This document shows, in pieces, positions 57,306 to 64,000 of a DNA stretch of 64,000 nucleotides. The position numbers were made by a program, and so were the translations under genes. The stretch covers positions 1,388,654-1,452,653 of the forward strand of contig KK106983.1 of NCBI GenBank assembly GCA_000611775.1, given 5' to 3'. Numbering within the stretch: position 1 is the first letter of the stretch; every line of letters begins with the position of its first letter. The notes beneath the pieces are model-generated. The model saw only the letters and a program-made list of their open reading frames with translations, was not told the origin of the DNA and did no database searches. This DNA comes from Umbilicaria muhlenbergii (Eukaryota; Ascomycota; Lecanoromycetes; Umbilicariales; Umbilicariaceae).

Positions 57306-57572
57306 ATTATTATTCAACAAACTATAAGTATGATTCAATGAACTAGGCCAGGTTCAATGAACTACATGATTAATTTATTATTCAACAAACTATAAGTATG
57401 ATTCAATGAACTAGGCCAGGTTCAATGAACTACATGATTAATAATCTTAAGGTTAAGATCAAGTGAGGGAACTAGTAGTTGTAGTTTTAAGAGATTGCAT
57501 TTAATACATGAGTTGAACATGAACTTCTAACTATGAATTTACCTGTGATTATATAAACTCTAGGAGACTCAT
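57306..57572 (-). mobile_element. 267 bp insertion flanked by 14-bp direct repeats, SINE-like
   Basis: The sequence between 57292-57305 (GTGATTGAAGTGAT) and 57573-57586 (GTGATTGAGGTGAT) interrupts integrase sequence. The two 14-mers differ at one site and fit a target duplication. On the minus strand the insert starts ATGAGTCTCC and ends GAATAATAAT, a simple A/T tail as seen in SINEs and LINEs. It is little decayed (GGCCAGG kept). It contains a perfect 68 bp tandem duplication. No box A or box B of a tRNA gene is convincing, so the class is open. Confidence 0.55.
57307..57442. repeat. Perfect 68 bp tandem duplication
   Basis: 57307-57374 and 57375-57442 are identical base for base. Within each unit TTCAATGAACTA occurs twice, 19 bp apart. 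The absence of any difference points to a recent duplication or to copying with the element. Confidence 0.95.
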
Positions 57573-57900
57573 GTGATTGAGGTGATTATAATGATTAAAT
57601 TCTTAATCACTCTGAACAGCTCAATCACCTTGATTAAGATGATCAAGGTGTTTAAGCTTTCACTCATCTTAATCATTTTGATCAGTATCAGCTGTTCACT
57701 GCAAGTGCATACTTTTAAGTACTGTTCTGACTGAGTCATAACACTAGCTCCTCTCACAAGGTTTTCATCCTCAGAAATTAAAAGCCCCTCATGCCTTACT
57801 TCAGTGACAGAAAGATTATTTAATTCTTAATTCATCACTTTCACCTGACTGATTATATCATTAATTACAGAAATCTTGTCATGTGATCTTGTTATCACTG
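57569..57900 (-). pseudogene. Fossil RNase H end and linker before integrase
   Basis: The stretch reads VTEVRHEGLL, then VRGASVMTQSEQYLKVCTC and SLNTLIILIKVIELF, leading into the integrase zinc-binding domain after the 267 bp insertion. This is the usual place of the RNase H to integrase linker in gypsy elements. The open part 57569-57757 is 62 codons. Confidence 0.5.
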
Positions 57901-58034
57901 TGTCTTCAGTGACTGTGAGTGTTTTGTGTCTTCAAAATTCAATCACTGTAATTCTTATGTTTAATCAAGTGTTGCTTGTGACCTTGTGATTTCTTCAGCT
58001 GAGTTGAATCATGTCAGGGAGGAACTTCTTCATT

Positions 58035-58320
58035 TATGAAAAAAAAAACAGACATTTCTGCTAAAAAGTGAGAGTTGAAGGTGAAGAAAAAGAGACTTCA
58101 TAAACAGATTATTCTCCTCAAGAAGTGACAGATGAATTTGATTCATATTAAGCTTTAAAACATTGAAGAGTTGAAGCAGGAGGAGTTGAATCAGAGTTAA
58201 ATTATTAATTCTCTCTTTGACTTCTTTGAACTCTTCATCATTTTTAATGACTGACTGACAGCAGGTTCCTCTGACGGAACTGATGTAACTTCATTGAATA
58301 ATGAGTAAGGTTTTCCTCTG
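58035..58320 (+). other. Antisense coiled-coil reading left of the chromodomain
   Basis: On the + strand, opposite to pol, a Lys/Leu/Gln-rich reading (KKTDISAKK.ELKVKKKRLHKQIILLKK, interrupted) is followed by IEELKQEELNQS and DFFELF. It looks like a decayed coiled coil of a hypothetical protein and lies where the antisense gene of the other family lies. It may be a coincidence of composition. Confidence 0.25.
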
Positions 58321-59500
58321 ATTTTCATGTGTTCTCTGCCGTGTCATAGTCTTTTCATTTAATCAGGTAGTGAGGCTCATCATTTATCTCTTATTGATTT
58401 AGAATTTCCTTTACTTCAAACTCAGCATCTTGACTTTCAGGGTTGATCTCAGGTGAATTATCTTGTAATGATGTTTTTAAGTCTGTTGATTCAAGTAGAG
58501 ATACATGAAATACTGAGTGTATTCACATGACTGATGAAAGTTTAAGTTCATAGTTGACACTTTATTTTTTCTTTAAAATGTGAAAAGGTTTCAGCTTCTT
58601 GTGATTCAATTTGTTGCTTGATTATTTTGTCTTGATGTTGTAACACAGGAGGTATACTTTATCCTTTTTTTCAAGAGTAAGTTTTTTATCTTTTTTCTTA
58701 TTATGATATATCACTGATCTTTTTAAGGTAAACTTTATGTTTCATTATAATTCCTTATGAAGGTTCTTTAAATGATTCACTTGTACTTTCACTTTTTATG
58801 TTATGATTGTTAGCTCTCTTGCTTCATTCATAAGTGAGTTAAATCTGTAATTAATGTAAAATGATGATACTCCTGTGAATTCTGTTGTTGCTGTGTTATA
58901 GGCTAGTTGAGCTATTGATAAGAGTTTTACTCAATTGTTTTGCTGATAATTAACATAGCAGCACAAGTACTGTTTTAATATTTAATTTAAATGTTCAGTC
59001 TGTCTGTTCATCTGAGGATGATATGTGATGAACAACTTATGATGAACTCCTAGTTGATTCATTAATGATTTTCAAAACTTAAAGATGAAGAGTTTATCTC
59101 TGTTTGAGATTATTTCTTTCAGCAGGTCATGATTGACTGTTATAATTTTTAAGAATGTATATGTCAGTTCTTCTGCTGATAATAACTCCTTATAAGGTAA
59201 GAAGTATTCATACTTCATGAGTTAATCTGTTATGATGAGTATTGCATTGTACAATGTCTTCATCAGGGGTTCTTTTGACTTTGGTAAATTTATCACAAAA
59301 TTCAACATGATGCTCAATCATGATTGTGCTGATGTTGATGATGATTTTAGCAGTTCATATGATTTATGATGCTCTGCTTTATTCTTTCAGCAGATGTCAC
59401 ATTTTTAAATGATTTCCTCAACTTTCTTTCTTATTCATGAGAAGTAGTATGTTCATGTAAGTCATTTTAATATCTTTTTAATACTTTTAGTGTTCATTCA
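58265..59500 (-). pseudogene. Fossil integrase and chromodomain
   Basis: The chromodomain reads FEVKEILNQ, then EPHYLIKWKDYD and NTWKSEENL (about 58440-58290), a clear match to the HP1-type fold. The integrase core and arm lie to its right, with a zinc-binding domain toward 59400. Broken many times, but the chromodomain is unusually well kept. Confidence 0.78.
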
Positions 59501-59699
59501 TTCTGCTAAAATGACACTCTTCTATCAGTGTTTCTCATAAGCTGACTGATACATAAATTAAGTCTTGAAAAAGTAAGAGATCTTCTTGCTTTTCAAAGCT
59601 TTCATGATCATTGATATTTTAAAGAACTTGCTGTGTTAACTTGTCATTCTTCAACACTTTTTAAACTTGACTTTTGAAGGTGTTATTCTCAACTTTTAT

Positions 59700-61005
59700 T
59701 ATAAAGTTAACTTCTTTATTATATATTATGCTCCCTTGCTCATCCTCCTGAAGAATAACTTAATTTATGATTGACTTCTCTTGTAAATAATCAGCTCATC
59801 TGCTGAGAGTATTCATCTTAATATTCTCTGATCCTTTTCAGTAATGAATTTTAAAGTTGTATTATGACAACTCTTCTGATCAATGAACCTGTCTTCAATT
59901 TAGGACTTTTATTGTTGTAAAGTATAACAGATTCTTATGATCTGAATACATTTAAACCTCATGCTTGAGTCCTTTGAGATATACATGTCATTGCTTAAAT
60001 GCATCAACAATAATTAACAACTTCTTGTCATGTATCTTGTAACTCTGTTCAGCATTTAACAACTTTCATGAGTAGTAAGTTACTGATCACAGATATCTCT
60101 TATCATCTGATTAATTAATGCATGCTTTTATAACTTCATCTGATGCATTCATCTTGAGCGTAATAAGTTTCTCAGGGTTGAAACTCATGAGAATTAATTA
60201 TGATATGAAGTGCTTCTTCAGCTCTTCAAAGAATCTCTGTGCTTCAGTAAATTAAATAAACTTTCAGTCTTTCTTCATCAACTCTGTTAAGGGTGCTGCA
60301 ATCTTAAAATATTTTTCAATAAACTTTTTATAGAAGTTTGCAAAGTCTAGAAAGGATTGTACTTCCTTAACATTTGTTAAAATTAATCATTCAACCACAG
60401 ACTTAATTTTTTTTAAGTTCATGCATAAGCCTTCTGAGGTGATGATAAATCTGAGAAACTGAACTTCTTTGACATGAAAAAGACTCTTCTCAGACTTAAT
60501 GTATAAGTCAGCATCTTTTAACATCTGTAAGATTTTCTGAACATGTTCAACATGTTGTTCTTTCATCTTCAAGTATATCAGTATATCATTGAGGTAGATG
60601 ACTATGAACTGATTTAAGTATTGTCACAAAATGTTGTTAATGAAAGTCTGAAAGGTTGCTGAGGTGTTAATTAATTCAAATGACATTATCAAGTACTCAT
60701 ATAACCCTGAGTGCATTTGAAACACTGTTTTTCATTCATCATCTTTTTTTATTCATATCTGATTGAATGCTCCTGAGATGTTGAATTTTGTAAATCATTA
60801 TGTTCTCTGAAATCTGTCCTGCAGTTTTGACACAAGTGGCAGTGAGTAACTGTTTTTTATCATTATGTTGTTCAGTGCTCTGTAGTCCACACACAACCTC
60901 AATGATTCATCAGATTTTGGGACAAACAATATTAAATAATCAACTGAAGACTGAGATTCTTGAATGAATCCTTTTTATAAGTTCTTCTTTAAATATTCTC
61001 ACAAT
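59700..61005 (-). pseudogene. Fossil RT and RNase H
   Basis: The 61-codon open stretch 60387-60572 reads EHVQKILQMLKDADLYIKSEK, then EVQFLRFIITSEGL, which is the RT thumb. LRLCVDYRALN-like sequence is near 60880. The active-site region lies near 60590. RNase H follows to about 59700. RT is cut at 61005 by the inserted LTR. Broken many times. Confidence 0.78.
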
Positions 61006-61172
61006 TGTTAGGCATAGGCCAAATGTGAGTTATAAAAAGATTGAATTCTGCTAATGACGTGAAAGCCTGCTATATACAAAATAATCTACACTAGTACTAG
61101 TTTCAGCGCTAGGCTCAATATGGTGAGTGAGCATATAGAGTGAATCACTCAAGTTATGATATAACTGTAACA
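61006..61172 (-). repeat. 3' LTR (167 bp) of the right-edge gypsy fossil
   Basis: Begins TGTTAGGCATAGGCC and ends ATAACTGTAACA. The expected target bases to its left are ACAAT (61001-61005); the partner LTR is outside the window. It keeps CpG (AGCGCTAGG). Confidence 0.8.
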
Positions 61173-61249
61173 ACATGCTGACAAATGAAGAAAAGTCATC
61201 ATCTTAATGTGCATTAAAGAAGAGCCTCTTTCTGTTCTTTAATCATATA

Positions 61250-62760
61250 CTTCTCATACTTCTTGACAAGCTCCTTCACTTCTCTTAAGTTCTTGACATT
61301 ATATCATGTGTCATGCTCTGGCCTGTACCCCTTTCAGTGGACTAAGTATTTCATGATATGACTGCAGCCTCAACAGCTTACTCACTTCTGAAGTAGTTTT
61401 TCAACTTCATAGTGATCTTCCGTCTCAGCGCTGTTGACTGTTACAGCAGAGGGGTGTGTAGGCTTAAGTTGATTATAAAGGTCATTAGAGCTAGCTGACT
61501 TCAAGTGAGTTATTGAGATGACGTCATGAATCTTTCATATGAGAGGTAAGTTTAAGTGGTAAGCAAGACGTCTTATTCATTCAGTAATTTTGAACAGTCT
61601 GACAAACTGTTGTTTAAGCTTTTAGTTCATGATTCCTGAAAGTTTATATTCACAGTGTAACTGCAGTAAGACCTCATCTCTGATGACAAAGAATCATGAT
61701 TGTCAGTTTGTGTCATAATAGTACTTGACTTGCATAACAGCTCAGGCAATAGCGTCCTTCATGTTGATATGACTTGATCAGTAGTTAAACATGATGATTA
61801 AAAGGTCTCTCCTTTGAGCTTCTTGAAGTCATGCTTATTTGATGACACATTCTTCATCAGTTGAGTGAGCTTCAACGGTCATGATGAGATCAAGGTTAAG
61901 CTCAGTAGAGATGTTTATTTGAAGTAGATCAAGTGCTTCACTCAGGTGAAAGCTGTAAAGCACCTCATTCAGAGTCTGATGAGTGAAAGTTCAGTAAAAG
62001 TTATTTGATGCGGCTTGAAGCTGTGAAAGCATCATGAGCCACTCAGCTAAATTATTCATCATCATTAAATAATAATGTAAGGTGATTTCAGCTTGTTGAT
62101 TAATGACTTCAGAGGCGCCATCAGTCTGCAGGTGATAAGCAGTAGAGTAGAATAAATTGACATGAAGATGCTCAAATATTGCTCTTCACAAGCCTGTTAC
62201 AAACTGAACATCACGGTTTGATATGATAACATTCAGTAGGCTTCATTCTAGTAAATTCAGCTTAATTAATAACTGCATCACTCATTCTCTTCCTCCTCAT
62301 GTGAACTTATCAGAGACAAACATGACTGCCTTGCTGAACTTGTCAGTTACAGACATGACTGTGTTGTAGTCTTCAATTGAGGTCAGGAGTTCTAGGATGA
62401 AATCAAGAGTTATGATGTGAAAGGGCCGTGGCAGAGATAGTATCAGCTGCATGAATTCATAGAGGGCATGTCAGGGCGTCTGATTTAACTGGCATTGAGA
62501 GTAATACTTAATGAAATCATGCAGCTGCTTTGAGAGGTTGTGTATGTAGAGGCCTTGTGTTAGACGTTCATACATGCAGGCATACTCTGAATGACTTAAC
62601 TCATCATGAGCTAGCTGAAAGACTTTCTTGATGAGATCAGTGAAAATGCATAGATGAAGACCTTGTTCAGGGTCATTAAAGTAGATGAGCTTTTGAATTA
62701 AGTGATATGAAAGCTTCATGATGTTTTCTTCTAAGGTGTTATTGTCTGAAATCATGATTT
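61250..62760 (-). pseudogene. Fossil integrase and chromodomain of the right-edge element
   Basis: The 94-codon stretch 62471-62755 shows the zinc-binding domain: HDELSHSEYACMYERLTQG, then KYYSQCQLNQTP. The catalytic core and C-terminal arm follow leftwards, with a chromodomain (KYLVH.KGY..EHDTWYN) at about 61370-61290. Matches 3550-5060. Confidence 0.82.
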
Positions 62761-62979
62761 GAATGCAGTCTCATTATGATTCTGCATCATAAGCTTCAAG
62801 CAGTCTGGTTTAAAAGACTTCATTCATTTCAATCAAGGTAGCTGAATAGACCAGGGTGTACTCAGTTAATAAAGAATCTTTAAGGATGTCTTTCTTGAGT
62901 CTCAATCAAGTCATTCAGTCTGCTAATCAGGAGTGAATTTCTACTATAAGGGCGTCAACTGTAAGGTTATTGAGTGACT

Positions 62980-64000
62980 GATTCAATGAGTCAGACGTGC
63001 TAATGCTAATTAGTCAAGATAAAGCATTTAAGATGATGTTGATCTTGCCTGCTTTGTGCTGAACATCAAGGCGGAACCTTTGAAGATATTCACTGATGTG
63101 AACTAATCATAGGTTCAGCTTGTTGATTGATGTCATTGATGTCAAACTGAATTGACGGACTATGCTTAAGGTGATGAAATGATTAATGTAGATGATAGTA
63201 GGCTTCTCTGCAGACTTCAGCATGTGACAGATTTTCTGTATCAGTCATACAAGGCCAGTGACTTCAAGTTCAGTCAATCAGTAGCAGGTCTCAGTGTTAG
63301 CTAGAGACTTGTTAAGAAAGAGTATCAACTTCATGCTCTTTGAGTTTAAAGTTGTGATGAAATTATGACTTTCCTTCATATGATAGATGTGAGCTCTGAA
63401 ATCAAATTCTTTTAAGATGTTCATGTCAGCGTAAAGCTGACGCTTCAGGTCATAGTGAATGAGTATAATCAACTTAAAGAAGAGGCTTTGCAGCTGATGA
63501 AAGCTGTTTAACTCAGAAGAAGTAAGTTCCTCAACAACAATCCTGTCAGTCATTGATTTGCAGATGTTGTCTTCAACATTAATGATCTTCTCATCTGATC
63601 TTCTCTCTGCTCATAACTTTTGTAGATCATGATTTAACCTCATTTTTCATTCCTGCAGTGACTTTATGATGACAGCGTAGTATGATATGTATTGATGTAA
63701 ATAATCAGTCATACCTAGGTACTTCTTGAGGGCAGAAAGCGTGCATGAGAATTTAATATTGATTATGACAGTTAACTTATCTTCAGCTGTGATGAGTCCT
63801 AGGGCGTCAACATGCTGATCAAGCAATTGAATCATGAGATAGTCAAGGAAAGACTTCTTTGAGGACAGGCATATGCTTTTCTTCATTAAGGAATTAAAGA
63901 CCTTATTCAGGTGTCCTAAATGATCATTTAATGACTTCAATTTAGTGTAAATAATGAGGTCATCCACATAGGCTCTGAAGAAGTCATGATGTGACTGAAG
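62980..64000 (-). pseudogene. Fossil RT and RNase H of the right-edge element (cut by window end)
   Basis: The stretch 63647-63967 begins just after the RT active site (MDDLIIYTK) and continues through the thumb and connection (LGMTDYLHQYISYYA). The stretch 63278-63553 is the connection and start of RNase H (IHYDLKRQLYADMNILKEFDF). It is the best-kept pol of this family in the window. RT continues beyond 64000. Confidence 0.82.

Larger units (their letters stand above)
53184..58030 (-). mobile_element. 5'-truncated gypsy-type fossil with long coiled-coil 3' region
   Basis: Reading leftwards from 58030: the end of RNase H with a VINDIIS segment (about 57860-57890, where ADALSR is usual), a linker (57569-57757), the integrase zinc-binding domain (about 57250-57090, ending CSTCQ), the integrase core (about 57070-56600), integrase C-terminal sequence with EYN..QLMFEFQS (about 56600-56500), then charged coiled-coil regions to 53184. 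RT and upstream parts are missing. No LTR is recognised at the left end. It differs from the other families in lacking a visible chromodomain. Its integrase is split by a 267 bp insertion at 57306-57572. Broken many times. Confidence 0.6.
58031..61005 (-). mobile_element. Truncated chromodomain gypsy fossil of a further family
   Basis: Reading leftwards from 61005: RT (about 61000-60180), RNase H (about 60180-59700), integrase (about 59500-58560), chromodomain (about 58440-58265). Gag and protease are missing because RT is interrupted at 61006 by the LTR of the next element; the rest presumably lies beyond that element, outside the window. No 3' LTR is recognised on the left. It differs in sequence from both LTR families above. 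Broken many times. Confidence 0.75.
61006..64000 (-). mobile_element. 3' part of a gypsy chromovirus fossil, continuing beyond the window
   Basis: A 167 bp LTR (61006-61172), then leftwards-reading chromodomain (about 61440-61250), integrase (about 62760-61500), RNase H (about 63330-62980) and RT (about 64000-63480). It is closely similar in order and sequence to 3313-10381, but its LTR is different in the first two-thirds and shares only the end ATGATATAACTGTAACA. Open stretches of 91-106 codons (62471-62755, 63278-63553, 63647-63967) show it is less decayed than its relative. The 5' part is outside the window. It is still broken in several places. Confidence 0.87.

Overview
The window looks like a repeat-dense, AT-rich compartment of a filamentous fungus genome, most likely an ascomycete of the Pezizomycotina. 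The grounds are nested chromodomain Ty3/gypsy elements, short introns of 50-70 bp, a Tad-like LINE, and transition-type decay resembling repeat-induced point mutation (RIP). CpG is nearly absent from the retroelement arms while TGA/TCA-rich trinucleotides abound. The species cannot be named from the sequence.

Layout. 1-3301: 3' part of a + strand chromodomain element with a probable LTR. 3313-10381: complete-layout minus-strand gypsy fossil (170 bp LTRs, duplication TCAGT) with a C2H2 finger before the protease. 10387-15024: non-LTR accessory stretch. It holds a decayed Cys/acidic-tail gene, an 18-19 bp minisatellite, a RIP-decayed histone H3/CENP-A-like gene with two recognisable introns, and a remnant of a TIR element. 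15025-23318: a 228-bp-LTR gypsy copy carrying a second complete-layout copy (duplication ATCAA). 23319-24244: LINE fragment. 24245-25605: foldback-like repeat joined to a GC-rich TIR element. 25608-50184: a nest of four more gypsy copies (duplications ATGAT and CTCAT seen directly) plus a second foldback copy. 50185-53180: GC-normal, CpG-bearing island with a MITE-like TIR element and a truncated zinc alcohol dehydrogenase gene. 53184-64000: three further minus-strand gypsy fossils, two charged coiled-coil reading frames and a 267 bp insertion holding a perfect 68 bp tandem duplication.

The most striking points are three. First, a small gene lies antisense to gypsy pol between the chromodomain and the 3' LTR, and its C-X2-C-X6-C motif is recognisable at the same place in four copies. 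Second, a centromeric-histone-like relic sits among chromodomain elements, which fits a pericentromeric or heterochromatic setting (inference). Third, two copies of the foldback repeat differ by inversion of a segment bounded by 39-bp inverted repeats.

All LTR elements here are fossils: every one is broken many times, mostly by transitions. No rRNA, tRNA or CRISPR was recognised, and no host gene in the window looks clearly intact.
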